A stretch of 64,000 nt of DNA from Ephydatia muelleri. Taxonomy: Eukaryota > Porifera > Demospongiae > Spongillida > Spongillidae. The notes beneath the pieces were generated by a model that was not told where the DNA came from, did no database searches, and saw only the letters and a program-made list of their open reading frames with translations. The first letter of the stretch is position 1, and the number at the start of each line of letters is the position of its first letter. Position numbers and translations under genes: made by a program. Below, one piece after another: positions 21,068-33,400 of this stretch. Where the stretch lies: NCBI GenBank assembly GCA_013339895.1, contig JABACO010000023.1, positions 3,516,199 through 3,580,198 of the forward strand. The letters run 5' to 3'.

Positions 21068-21307
21068 GGGACAGTTTCCGCAAAAATTGCCCCATGGTTA
21101 AAATGTTATAAAAATGCATCACGTTTGAATCGCTATAACCTCCCAACGGATAACGCTATCGACTTCCTAATTTCAACACTTCTTACTACACAATTTTACT
21201 ATGAAGTGTTGAAAATAGAAAGTCGATAGCGTTATCCGTTGGGAAGTTATAGCGATTCAAACGCGATGCATTTTTATAACATTTTAACCGTGGGGCAAAA
21301 CTGTCCC
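21068..21307. mobile_element. GGGACAGT MITE, 240-bp copy, 4-bp target duplication
   Basis: Near-perfect palindrome with ends GGGACAGTTT and AAACTGTCCC. ATTT occurs at 21064-21067 and 21308-21311. The interior shares TTTGAATCGCTATAACTTCC and ACACTTC blocks with copies at 43430-44247, 44261 onward and 54410-54930. Confidence 0.9.
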
Positions 21308-23310
21308 ATTTATTTCTTTATTGAATGGCTGGAATTTAGATTGGCTACATTTAATAAACCTGCAGCAACAGAATGCACATCAATAATAGTGCTATTGAGC
21401 AAGTAACAGGAAGTACATACATGATTATTAATTAATTCTTGATTTGATTTTTGTTACTTGGAAGATATATTTATTAATGATCTATTTATTTCATGTTGTT
21501 ATAATATAATTACAACAATTGGCATTTAATTAACAAGACTACAGATATTAATTACTTTGACTGTGAGACAATGGAAGATACCTCACAAAAAGTCCCTCTG
21601 GAAATATTGCCATTGAAACAACAGATTAGATCTCATTTTGTTGTGCATTAGTGACAACCATCCTGCTACGACTGCAACCACCATTGCATTGGACTCAAGT
21701 CAGACATGGATCAAGGCCAACGTGCAGCAAATGGGCTTCTATAGGGTTAACTCTGATCAGGCCAACTGGCAAAACCTCACTGCTTTACCTGAAAGGAAGT
21801 GATTGGACGGCAAGTTTTGGATACTTTGTGCCATTGCTGGAGATGATTATGGATATTTCCTTTCAGCTGTTGTCAGCACTGGACCGCGCTGGTCTCATGG
21901 ACGATGTCTTTGCTCTGTCTAGGTACCAATAAACCTGTGCTTCCTGTTCCCGTGTGCACATTCACCTGTTCCCATCCTCCTCTCCCTACTCACATCTGCA
22001 CACCTGGACATGCACAGTGCTGGACTGCTTGACACCACCATTGCTTTCAACCTCTCCACTTACCTTCTCCAAGAGACGGGCCCTAACGTGGATCAACATC
22101 TTTGCCGACCGCTCACTCCCATATATGGTCAATAGAGTAGGATGCAAGCAGGTCAATACACAAACATGGTTGGCATTAATACTTTTGTTTTGTTTTTAAA
22201 TGCAGTTGCTGGCACTGGTCTGTAAAAAATGTTATTAAACATCACTGGAGCATAATACCTGTATATGTTCTTGTCACAAAAAATAGGCACAGAAGGATGT
22301 AAAAAATGGGAAATAAATAAGCAATTGAATACACTTACATTTCACATATGTATATGTCTCCTGTGCAGTGTTGCGGACCTCACATGGTCCAAATGTGCCT
22401 TATTTTGGTGTGTCTGCATAGTGGAGAACAAATTCTGAATCTAGTGCACAAAAGAAAGCGTGGCATATCTAAAGTGAAGGTTTAGTATTCTGTTGTGGAC
22501 ATGTGCTATCTATTTTTATGGCACTGTCGCTAACCCCTCAATCCACTTACTAGCTTAGTTGAATGTGAATTGTTTGTTTTTAGGTGCTATTCATCTGACC
22601 ATTAGCCACACCTACTTAATCATTCACATCCGTGTGACTGTATTTTTACAGGGCTATGTTCTGTCACTTCTGGTGAACGTCTCCAACAACTGCACCCCTC
22701 ACAACAGAAGTAGTGACATGACTAATGGGGGAGGTTTATTGTACATCCTATCCCACTGCACTTACCCCCGCCCAATGCCACCACAAATCTTTTCACTGCA
22801 GTCTACTTCGTGCGTCAGTGCTTGGAGCAGCGTTCAGGTACGGCAACACTGCAGTGACACAGGAGGCAGCTGTGCTGTTTAAGAACTGGAGGAACAACAA
22901 CACCATGTATGGTTGGCCTGTGATGCCTGCACTATCTACAAGCAGAGCTTTTGTCAAGTTGAAGAGTTTTAACCTTGTGTATGAAGCTGTAAGTTGCCAA
23001 ACATCGAATAGGTCAATGAAACATGTTTAAGTGTGTGTGCACATCAAATGGGTACATTGTAGTAAGTACATAGAAAGAGTTTATCCAAAGCTCCTCAAAG
23101 TCATACGCAATTGACCAAAACAACTTATACACCTCAAAATCCACCTGCATTTTAACACAGCTATAACTGTTACATGTAGTGTTCATGTGTGTGTGTGTCT
23201 GTGTGTGTTGGTAGATATCAATGTCATCCAAGCGGTCTCCTCCACTGTAAATGGAAGGTATCTGGTATGATACTTTGTGCGCAACAACTGGAGTATCATC
23301 ATTGCAAGTG

Positions 23311-23700
23311 AGTAGCCCACCCTTGCTGATCATCCCCTCCCCCCCCATAGAAGAGCCTTGCTGTCCCCTTAACGCCCCCTTGCTGATCACCTCTCGCTTT
23401 AAAGCCCCCTTTACGATCACCCCTCCTTTCCCCTAAAGCCCCCTTATAGCCCACCCCTCCCCTTAAAGCCCTTTCGATGATCACCCCTTAAAGCCCCTTG
23501 ATGATCAACCCTCTCCTTAAAGCCCCCTTGCTGATCACCCTCCCCTTAAAGCCCCCTTGCTGATCACCCCTCCCCTTAAAGCTCCCTTGAAGATCACCCC
23601 TCCTCTTAAAGCCCCTTGAAAATCACCCCTCCCCTTAAAGCCCCCTTGCTGATCACCCCTCCCCTTGAAGCCCCCTTGAAGATCACCCCTCCCCTTAACC
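23311..23700. repeat. About 30-bp C-rich minisatellite
   Basis: About a dozen imperfect units of the type CTTGCTGATCACCCCTCCC + CTTAAAGCC. Unit length is 29-31. It lies between aminopeptidase coding pieces. Confidence 0.9.
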
Positions 23701-24324
23701 TTTAACATAATCAGTCCACACATCTCTCACTGCACGCAATCCCACAAATACAGACATCCCAATTGCACAGTGCGTTGCAACCAATATACAATATCCATGC
23801 AAATGCATCAAGGTCCCTGCAAGCGTTGCAATGCACAAGATTTGTACAAATGTCCATGCAAATGTATGCATTGCAGGATCCATGCATGCAATCGATATGT
23901 ACACTGGATATGTATATGCAAACCAATACATAAACACATTTGCACAACTATCACTTTTCACTGTATGTGTCAATTTTGAAACTGAATGCATAACCTCTGG
24001 CCTGCCAAGTTTACAGTCCTGGTGGCATATGCTAATTGATCAGTCTATGCATGTTCCGATTATTCATGGGCTTTAAATATGTTTCTATGAATACATAATA
24101 GGCAAATCAATCATACTTCACTGATTACTTTGTGAGCAAGAAGTCACCTAGGGTTTGTGTGCCACAGTTGCATGATTTGATTGGACGTTGGTGTGATAAT
24201 GCTGGCTTGGGTGATGGAACATAGTTGAATGTGATGTTTCAGACGTTGCTAAGTGAGTACATGTGTTTGTGCATGTGTATGTATGCATAGGATAGATATG
24301 TGTGTACGTATGCATCTATAGGAT

Positions 24325-24520
24325 AGATATTTCCTCACCCCCTCCAATGTCATGACCTCATCCCCTCCCTCCCCATTTCTTATGGCCTCATCACCTCCTC
24401 CCCATCACCATGGTCTCATTCCCTCCTCTCCATCACCATGACCTCATCTCCTCCCAATCACCATGACCTCATCCCTCCTCCCCATCATTGTGACCTCATC
24501 CCCTCCTCCCCCATCATCCA
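24325..24520. repeat. About 26-bp tandem repeat (CCATCACCATGACCTCATC type)
   Basis: Six or more imperfect units directly before the last aminopeptidase exon. Their pyrimidine-rich units supply the acceptor tract. Confidence 0.85.
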
Positions 24521-24521
24521 G

Positions 24522-24671
24522 GTGCAGGAATTCTTTGCCGCAAACCCAGATGCTGGGTCTGGCATAAGAGCTGTGCTTCAGGCTATCGAATCCATCAAAG
24601 CCAACATCCAGTGGGTCAACAGCAACCAGAATGGCCTGGGCACCTGGTTGAATTGGTGGAAAACATACTGA
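24522..24671 (+). pseudogene. C-terminal exon of the aminopeptidase N-like gene
   Basis: Acceptor CATCATCCAG. 49 codons and TGA. FFAANPDAGSGIRAV followed by a segment with SIKANIQWVNSN is highly typical of the aminopeptidase N C-terminus. This exon itself is intact. Confidence 0.85.
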
Positions 24672-24693
24672 TGACGTTGAAAAGTCATCAATG

Positions 24694-24736
<43 letters not shown>

Positions 24737-24738
24737 TG

Positions 24739-24769
<31 letters not shown>

Positions 24770-24798
24770 CTGTGTGTGTGTGTGTGTGTGTGTGTCTG

Positions 24799-24840
<42 letters not shown>

Positions 24841-24841
24841 C
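24694..24841. repeat. (TG)n microsatellite
   Basis: About 148 bases of TG with CTGCATG interruptions, directly after the aminopeptidase stop codon. Confidence 0.97.
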
Positions 24842-24951
24842 AGAAGTGTTGCTTCTCATGTATTGGTAGCCATAATGCTATCACAATGGACAGAATAATT
24901 CATGAATTATTATTTTTAAATGCTCCTAGTATTGTTTGGGTCTATGAGTTG

Positions 24952-25951
24952 NNNNNNNNNNNNNNNNNNNNNNNNNNNNNNNNNNNNNNNNNNNNNNNNN
25001 NNNNNNNNNNNNNNNNNNNNNNNNNNNNNNNNNNNNNNNNNNNNNNNNNNNNNNNNNNNNNNNNNNNNNNNNNNNNNNNNNNNNNNNNNNNNNNNNNNNN
25101 NNNNNNNNNNNNNNNNNNNNNNNNNNNNNNNNNNNNNNNNNNNNNNNNNNNNNNNNNNNNNNNNNNNNNNNNNNNNNNNNNNNNNNNNNNNNNNNNNNNN
25201 NNNNNNNNNNNNNNNNNNNNNNNNNNNNNNNNNNNNNNNNNNNNNNNNNNNNNNNNNNNNNNNNNNNNNNNNNNNNNNNNNNNNNNNNNNNNNNNNNNNN
25301 NNNNNNNNNNNNNNNNNNNNNNNNNNNNNNNNNNNNNNNNNNNNNNNNNNNNNNNNNNNNNNNNNNNNNNNNNNNNNNNNNNNNNNNNNNNNNNNNNNNN
25401 NNNNNNNNNNNNNNNNNNNNNNNNNNNNNNNNNNNNNNNNNNNNNNNNNNNNNNNNNNNNNNNNNNNNNNNNNNNNNNNNNNNNNNNNNNNNNNNNNNNN
25501 NNNNNNNNNNNNNNNNNNNNNNNNNNNNNNNNNNNNNNNNNNNNNNNNNNNNNNNNNNNNNNNNNNNNNNNNNNNNNNNNNNNNNNNNNNNNNNNNNNNN
25601 NNNNNNNNNNNNNNNNNNNNNNNNNNNNNNNNNNNNNNNNNNNNNNNNNNNNNNNNNNNNNNNNNNNNNNNNNNNNNNNNNNNNNNNNNNNNNNNNNNNN
25701 NNNNNNNNNNNNNNNNNNNNNNNNNNNNNNNNNNNNNNNNNNNNNNNNNNNNNNNNNNNNNNNNNNNNNNNNNNNNNNNNNNNNNNNNNNNNNNNNNNNN
25801 NNNNNNNNNNNNNNNNNNNNNNNNNNNNNNNNNNNNNNNNNNNNNNNNNNNNNNNNNNNNNNNNNNNNNNNNNNNNNNNNNNNNNNNNNNNNNNNNNNNN
25901 NNNNNNNNNNNNNNNNNNNNNNNNNNNNNNNNNNNNNNNNNNNNNNNNNNN
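24952..25951. other. Assembly gap (1000 N)
   Basis: Exactly 1000 undetermined bases. The round number suggests a scaffold gap of unknown or nominal size. The 3' exons of the minus-strand ankyrin gene could be in it. Confidence 0.99.
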
Positions 25952-26127
25952 TTGTTCTACGATCATTTCTAAATGCATCTTATTACGACAGCCTTGTTTT
26001 GAGACAATGTTTTATACATTTGTCAGTCTACTACTGTATCTTGCACAAAAAATTCTGTATGTAATTACAAATGGTTGTGGGTTTGCATAGACATGCATGT
26101 ATTGCTTCAAAGTTGCTCTGTTAACTG
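25952..26127. repeat. Ankyrin-cassette intron block, copy matching 33120-33295
   Basis: Almost identical over its whole length to the sequence before the second LTR element. Marks one end of a segmental duplication with an offset of about 7.17 kb. Confidence 0.9.
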
Positions 26128-26272
26128 TGTAACACGACTCATAGACACCTAAACTGTTAGCTAATGACCATATTGGTTCTAAATATTGTACCCTTCCAGA
26201 ATATTCTTGCCATGTCCTATATATGTGCTGTACCTTCTTATGTATTCAGTAACATTATAGTGAACCTTGTCA
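26128..26272 (+). repeat. 5' LTR, copy 1
   Basis: About 145 bases, matching 33296-33440 closely and the 3' LTRs more loosely. Confidence 0.85.
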
Positions 26273-26370
26273 CATTGGCGTAGTCGGCAGGATGGCAACC
26301 CAACCGTTAGTAATGCCTGAAATTTTCAACGGCAAAACCAGTTGGGATCAGTGGATCTACCATTTCGAAA

Positions 26371-26940
26371 ATGTTGCAGCCCAAGTTTAGTGCAAGGCAG
26401 AAGTGCCCCAAAACAATCGACGTCTGCAAAGTTGACGCAAACGACGCAGTTGATGCAATCGAAGAGCCGAAACCGATAGGAGCTAATGTGGTAACACCTT
26501 TACCTGATATGATGAAACAGGTGATGGACAGGCTAGAGAAACTCGAGGCCAGGATAGACCGACCTGCATCACAGGTGCTCGACCAAACCATACTCCTCTT
26601 ACGTGTTGGAACTTTGGAAAGACTGGCAATATTGCCTGTTTGTGCCTGCTTCTCCTCGGCATCAGGAAAACGGGTAACACTCGACGGATTGAGCCCATCC
26701 GTCTAGGGCCGAGATAACCCAGCTCTAGTCAATGACATTGTAATTGCAACGTTACCACATGAAACATTGATTCGTGCATGGGCGTGTACATGGGACTAAG
26801 GTGCGCTTCCTCGTTGATACCGGAGCTGCTGTTTCGTTGCTCAACAGCATCGTGTGGCGTAAATTCTCTGTTATAGCCTCACTAAGGCTGCAACCATGGC
26901 TTGGAGCCCTTGTCATTAGTGTTGATGGTTCTCAATAGTG
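26371..26940 (+). pseudogene. gag and protease remnants, LTR copy 1
   Basis: A gag-like frame (FSARQKCPKTIDVCKVDAND) ends early at a stop. The protease-like segment with FLVDTGA-equivalent sequence lies near 26805-26840 in a different frame. A deletion relative to copy 2 removes the first part of gag. Confidence 0.7.
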
Positions 26941-27330
26941 TGCGTTGGGCCAAGCACTACTTCCCCTTAATTGAAACACCAACTATTCCGACGTCGCTAG
27001 CGGTTGTCGACACACTGAGAACAGAAGGAATACACGGGATGCATCATGAGTACAATGATCAGGTTTATCAAAAACTTGTAGGTGCGTCTGTTATACGATG
27101 CATCTTATTACAAAGTTGAATACATCTCTTCTAAGTCTGCTACTGTATTAAAATCTTGTAATCGATTATAAAGGTTTGTCGGCTTGCATATACATGCACG
27201 CATCAATTTGATTGCTTTGACATCACTTTGTTAACTGCATGTATCAGCACACAGGCTATGCTGTCACACACACAATATGTAGGTGTGTTCATACACAAAA
27301 GGCTACATGAAGTCTACCTACACACTGTAC

Positions 27331-27429
27331 CTCAGTGGCCTGATTGACCCTAGCTCCAGCTTCAATCAGTGTCTTCACTATGTCATGATGTCCTGTGCCA
27401 CTTGCTGCGTACAGTGGACTCCAACCATC
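27331..27429 (-). CDS. Ankyrin exon, minus-strand gene (fifth in order)
   Basis: 99 bases, phase 0, acceptor TTGCAG and donor GTACAG on the minus strand. Encodes DGWSPLYAASGTGHHDIVKT and on. It lies inside the interrupted LTR element. Nothing further 3' is seen before the gap. Confidence 0.75.
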
Positions 27430-30400
27430 CTGCAATACAAATGTCATCATAACCAGAGGCTGTACCAGTGGAGGTGAGTGTTGAAGTATTACATGACAAA
27501 TGTACATGCCAACATTTCTGTACATGCAAATCAATATTGTTTGATCATTATAATATTCACCAGTGATTTACTGTCAGCTGTCATTCAACTCCACTATGAT
27601 AAACAAGGGACCTGACAACAAAGTGAATGGTTCCAGGAACCCAGTTGAGTGATCCTTGAAACTTCTGGCATGCACCGGATCACCTGGACTGAATGAACAT
27701 GACTTGGCTTCTTGGATGTAGGAGATCTTTTTGATGTTGCTGGTCTGAGAAACATTGATGGCTAAATCCAGGTGTACATTGTCCAGCAACGACTTAGCAG
27801 CACTCAGCCTGAGTATGGCCTAGAGTGGCTTATGGTGTGAGCCAATATATGTGAATAAGAAAACAAGAAGGCTTGTTTTCCACATCTACATGCATCAGCT
27901 TCTTGATAGCCTCTGTAAGGTCTGGACACAGCGTTTAGCTAAACTGTTGCTGGAAGAATGTTAAGACCATTGCAGGTGACTAAGGTTTGGACTCTCTGCT
28001 TGTAGGCGCTGCAGTTATCTGACACGAGCTGTTCTGGAATGCTGGGAGTAACATTACACAAGAAACCTGATAGCACTCTGAGATGAACTTGAAGGAACAA
28101 TGCCTACTTCCCCAGCCACTTGGAATGCACATCCACCAAGATGATAAAGTGTTTTGCCTATGAAGGATCGTAAAATCAATGTGAAGGCGAGAAAGCGGTT
28201 CGTCTGGGACTCCCAAAGTGCAAGTTCAAGGATCTGTAACAACACGCCTTCTGACCTACAACTGGAACACCACATGAATACCCCCCAAAGCACCACTCCG
28301 TCTCATACTCTCATTTCCCACCCCCCTCTACGTAAAGGGGTGGAACTTAAGTAAACAGCACAGTTACGTGTATTACTACATGATTGAATATCCTAGCATT
28401 ACACTACATCATGTAACATCAGTGCTGCAGAATGCATATAGTATTTGTGTGGCTCCACACTTGATATTATATCTCTCCCCCTCCTCCCCACACCACCAAC
28501 CACCCTTTAGTAATGGCCACCCACACAGGGAGTCCCATACACATACAAGTGCATGCAGCAGTTGCATATGCATGTGACAAGTGTGGTAAACTTCAAGCTC
28601 CTTTGTGGAAATTTCAATGACCTCTTGAATAATTTGCCACTCTAGAGAAATGTTCCTGACCATAAATCAATTCATGCTTCTATTATAATTCTAATCATTA
28701 CGAGCACACACAATTGACACTAAAAAGGCTATGGTTGCTGGAAGGTTTGCCACAGAAGTCACAGGTCCTTGTTGCTAGATCCCTACTTGAATCCAGTGGA
28801 ACAAGCATCCCCATCTGGTTGTGTATCCCTACTGACAGCCTATCACACTGTACAGAACAACAAAGGTGGGCATGATGGAGGAGGTGGAGGAGAGACAAGT
28901 AGGAGCAGTCTCCACACAGAGAGACAGTACAAGCACAACCAGTCTCTCCAGGAAAGAATAGCTACTTACAATGTTTAGGCGAATTCCACTTCGAAACACC
29001 TTACAACCAGCCAGACGAACGCCCTCATTTCACTCCTGTTGAAGTACTCTGACATCTTCCCACTCCACAGGAGCCCTAGACCTCACATCAAAGCTGCATC
29101 TCATATTGCCACAGGATCAGCTCACCCTATTCGCCAGCAGGTCCGACAAGTGCCCACAGCACAAAGAGAGGTGGGTCTAGAGGCATGTATGAGATACGTG
29201 ATTTCAGCCGTCCAGTAGCCTTGGGCATCACCGATCGTATTAGCAACAAAGAAAGACGGATCTCCACGTTTTTTGTGTGGACTATCGTAAACTGAATGAA
29301 GTGACACAAAAGAATGTGTATCACTGCCACGGATTGGCAGAATCTTAACCCTGGAACTTGGAAGTGAGACTGGCAAAAAACTGCTTTTTGCACTGCTGAA
29401 GGGCTTTTGAATTCAAAGTCATGCCCTTTGCCCTTTGAATTGCACCTACCACCTTTCAAAACGGTTCTCAGCGGCCCTCCAGGGGACAAGCAGCTTGGTG
29501 TACCTTGATGACATCATTGTCATGGGTAAGACATTTGCAGAGCATTTGAACCATTTGGATCTGGTGTTCTCACGCATAAGAGATGCAGGGTTTAAGATAA
29601 CCAGAAAAGTATTAGAGAAGTCTGCTACCTAGGCTACATAGTATCCAAAGGATGGCATTGCAGTTGACCCAGAGAGAACTGCAAAAGTGCAGCATTGGCC
29701 CATTCCAGCATTTGTCAAGGAAGTGCAACAATTCCTTGGACTGGCCAACTATTACCATCGGTTTATACAAAACTTTGCTCACATTGCTAAACTACTACAC
29801 AAACTGACTGAACGCAACTACTTCCTTTAATTGGACAAGTGAGTGTCAGCAGTCATTGGAGCACCTCTTCAATCATTTCTCATACCCCGTCCTGAGTTAC
29901 CCTAACTTTAAGTTGCCATTCCTTCTGGACCCTTATGCTAGTAATGATGCTATATAGGAGCTGGATTGTCTCAACTAGATGAGCATGTAACGATCGAGTG
30001 TTGGTATATACCAGTTGGTTACTGAGCAAGGCAGAAAGAACTATTGTGTGACTAGGAAGGAGCTACTTTCTGTGGTGTCATTTACAGCCCACTTTCGACT
30101 CCACCTTTTGGGACATTGCAAACCGACCATGCTCCACTGACCTGGCTATATGGTGTTAAAGAACCTGAAGGTCAAGTGGCACTTTGGTTAGAAAAACTAC
30201 AGGAGTTGGACTTCAAGATCATCCACCAGCCAGGTCAGTGACATCAGAATGCTTTCCAGGTTGCAATGTGGCCACACGGGGGAGGACGATAAGAACAATG
30301 ACCATAGCCACGTTACAGCTATCTTCATACGTCTCTGCCAACATCAAAGAGAAGCAGATGGAGGACCAGGAGCTCCAGCTTATCATCAATGCAAAGCAGT

Positions 30401-33400
30401 TCAATGAGCATATTACTCCGGCACAAGAAGCAGCACAAAGCCTTGAACTGCGTCGGCTGTTAAAAATTCGGGACCATTTCCCCGTTTCCAATGGAGTGTT
30501 GTATCGATTTTTCCTGGACAAGGTACAGCCATCAGGTATCCACTACAGACTCGTGGTTCCACAATGCCTGCGAGATAAGGTCCTAGAAGGAGTTCATGAA
30601 AGTGCAATGGGTGGACACTTAGGAGATGAGAAAACTCTCCAAAAGCTGAAGGAACAGTTTTACTGGCTGGGGCATTGCCAGTCTGTTTGGAAGTGGTGTC
30701 GTACCTGTTTCCCCTGCTGTCAACGTAAAATACCAGCACCTAAAAACAGAGCACCAGGTCACCTATGCAAATAGTAGCTGTTGATATTGTGGGACCGCTC
30801 CCAACAACAGCATCTGGAACAAATGTGTCCTGGTGGCAGGGGACTGCTTTACTAAATGGATGGAGGCAAACGCAATCCCCAATCAGGAAGCAGTAGCTGT
30901 GGCAAAAAAGCGACTGGATGAGATGTTCTGCTGGTTCTCTCTACCAGAAAAGTTACACTCTGACCAAGGAAGTCAGTTCGAGGGAGAAGTGGTGACACAG
31001 CTGTGTTAACTTGTTGCAATTGAAAAGACGCGCACTACACTGTACCATCCTCAGTCTGATGGTCTTGTAGAGATCGACATTCAACAGAACTCTCTTGAGT
31101 ATGCTGGCCACGTATTTGGATGACCAGCCAAATGAGTGGGATGAAAATTTGAGCAAACTGTGTATGACCTGCAACTCCAGTGTCCAAAGCACCACAGGAT
31201 ACTGACCATACTTCTTGATGTTTGGACGTGACGCTCGCCTCCCTATGGACATCATTTACGACACCACTACACCTGATGGGATAGAGCAGCAACCATATAC
31301 TGCATATGTCAAAAATCAGACTGACAGAAGCATTTAGACAAGTGTGAGAAAACAGCGGTAGCTCCCAAACGAAACTTTACAATAAGAAAGATCATGGTCA
31401 ACCACTTGTAAATGGTGATAATCGGTTCAGCAATTCAACGTGGTATCCTCAAAGGGCAATCTCGAAAACTGCATCAGCCATGGAGTGGGCCATACAGAAT
31501 ACGAAGAAAAATGACTGAGGTTACCTACCAGATACAACACACTGGTATTCACAAGCTGAAGATGGTCCGCTTCAACTGGCTCAAAGGTTGCCCTAAAAAC
31601 ATACGTCTACCTACACGAAAAAGCCCATCAGTACCATCATCTGAGCCAGCTGGCTCCTCACTGGAATAACTCGAGGAAGAAGAACCTCAGACCCCTACCT
31701 TCACCTCCAATCAACCCACGCTACCCACCTCAGGAGACACGACCCCCAGACAGGCTTGTATATTAATGCTGAACATGAGACAGGTGTTCTTATTGGAAGG
31801 GAGCATATGTAATGTGACTCATAGACACCTAAACTGTTAACTAATGATCTTACTGGTTATAAATGTTGTACCCTTTCAGAATGTTCTATCTATATATGTG
31901 TTATACCTTCTTAGGTATTCAGTAACATTATAGTGAACCTTGTCAAAACTGCATGTATCAGCTCACAGGCTATGTTGACACACACACAATACGTAGGTGT
32001 GTTCATATATTACAATGACATTAGAGGCTACATGGAGTCTACCTACAAACTGTACCTCAGTGGCCTGATTGACATTAGCTCCAGCTTCAATCAGTGTCTT
32101 CACTATGTCAAGATGTCCTGCGTCACTTGCTGTGTACAGTGGACTCCAACCACACTGCAATACAAATGTCATCATAACCAGAGGCTGGACCAGTGGAGGT
32201 GAGTGTTGAAGTATTACATGACAGATGTACATGCCAACATTTCTGTACATGCACATTAATAACTAGAATATTGTTAGATCATTATAGTATTCACCACTGA
32301 TTTACTATTTGACATCAACAATATTTTGGGACAGCATAGTACTTTATATAATCTAGACCACATACAGAACAGTGTACATGTTCACAGCAACACTGTAAAG
32401 TAATCACAAAGTTAAGAATCACACAAGCACATACATTTGCCACTAAATGCACATATCAAGCATCCATACACACCTGCACCAATAGACATGTAATGATCTG
32501 AACTACATGTATGTGAACATACTAACACTATCCTGATATATGGCGTATATTGTGCATCATGAGTACAATGATCAGGTTCATCAAACTCTAGGCGCTTTTG
32601 TTCTAAGATCATTTCTAAATGCATCTTATTATGACTGCATTCTTTGAGACAAAGTTGAACACATCTCTTCTAAGTCTGCTACTGTATTTGAACATAAAAT
32701 GTTGTAATTGATTATAAAGGTTTGTGGGCTTGCATATACATGCACGCATCAATCTGATTGCTTTGACATCACTTTGTTAACTGCATGTATCAGCACACGG
32801 CTATGCTGTCACACACACAATATATATATATTATAATGAGTTACAAGTAGTCTACCTACACACTGTACCTTCTTAGTGGCCTCATTGACATTAGCTCTTG
32901 CTTCAATCAGTGTCTTCACTATGTCAAGATGTCCTGCGTTACTTGCTGCGTACAGTGGACTCCAACCATCCTGCAATACAAATGTTATCATAACCAGAGG
33001 CTGGACCAGTGGAGGTGAGTGTTGAAGTATTACATGACAGATGTATCAACATTTCTGTACAGTCACAATAATACCTAGAATATTGTAAGATCATTATAGT
33101 ATTCACCAGTGTAGGCGCTTTGTTCTACGATCATTTCTAAATGCATCTTATTACGACAGCCTTGTTTTGAGACAATGTTTTATACATTTGTCAGTCTACT
33201 ACTGTATTTTGCACAAAAAATTCTGTATGTAATTACAAATGGTTGTGGGTTTGCATAGACATGCATGTATTGCTTCAAAGTTGCTCTGTTAACTGTGTAA
33301 CATGACTCATAGACACCTAAACTGTTAGCTAATGACCATATTGGTTCTAAATATTGTACCCTTCCAGAATATTCTTGCCATGTCCTATATATGTGCTGTA

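Larger units (their letters stand above)
19565..24671 (+). pseudogene. M1-family aminopeptidase N-like gene, decayed
   Basis: Successive plus-strand pieces follow the order of an animal aminopeptidase N. N-terminal beta domain: GFYRSSY, TTQFESTDARR and FKANFTI, then VAFIVSQFQYI in another frame. Catalytic-domain piece: [20 protein letters not shown] at about 20051-20133. After it: WFKQMGYPVVAVKRTS (20787-20921), IKANVQQMGFYRVN (about 21700), LDRAGLMDDVFALSR (about 21880), LLRASVLGAAFRYGN (about 22805) and the C-terminal exon 24522-24671 (FFAANPDAGSGIRAV, stop TGA). Such enzymes are membrane zinc exopeptidases. Breaks: the segment between DARR and EP is short by about 7 residues; there is a frameshift near 19790; in-frame stops occur at 20922, 21800 and 23268; the GAMEN exon is missing; no intact HEXXH is seen (only MEAHQFG at about 19960). 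This argues for a pseudogene. Assembly error is the main alternative. Confidence 0.75.
26128..31946 (+). mobile_element. Ty3/gypsy-type LTR retrotransposon, copy 1, broken
   Basis: 5' LTR 26128-26272 and 3' LTR 31808-31946 (about 140 bases, TGTAA...TTGTCA). AACTG flanks both ends (26123-26127 and 31947-31951). A primer-binding-site-like TGGCGTAGTCGGCAGGAT follows the 5' LTR. Content in order: gag fragment (26380-26580), protease region (26790-26900), reverse transcriptase and RNase H pieces (about 28960-30230) including YLDDI near 29501, and the integrase zinc-binding region and core (30361-31310). All frames are interrupted. About 200 bases of the element (equivalent to 34530-34730 of copy 2) are replaced by 1.7 kb of ankyrin-intron sequence, an ankyrin exon and a foreign integrase remnant (27045-28725). 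Confidence 0.9.

Noticed and set aside
24691-26064. 457-codon frame and two 350-codon frames
   Set aside because: They span the 1000-N gap and a TG microsatellite, so most of the sequence is undefined.
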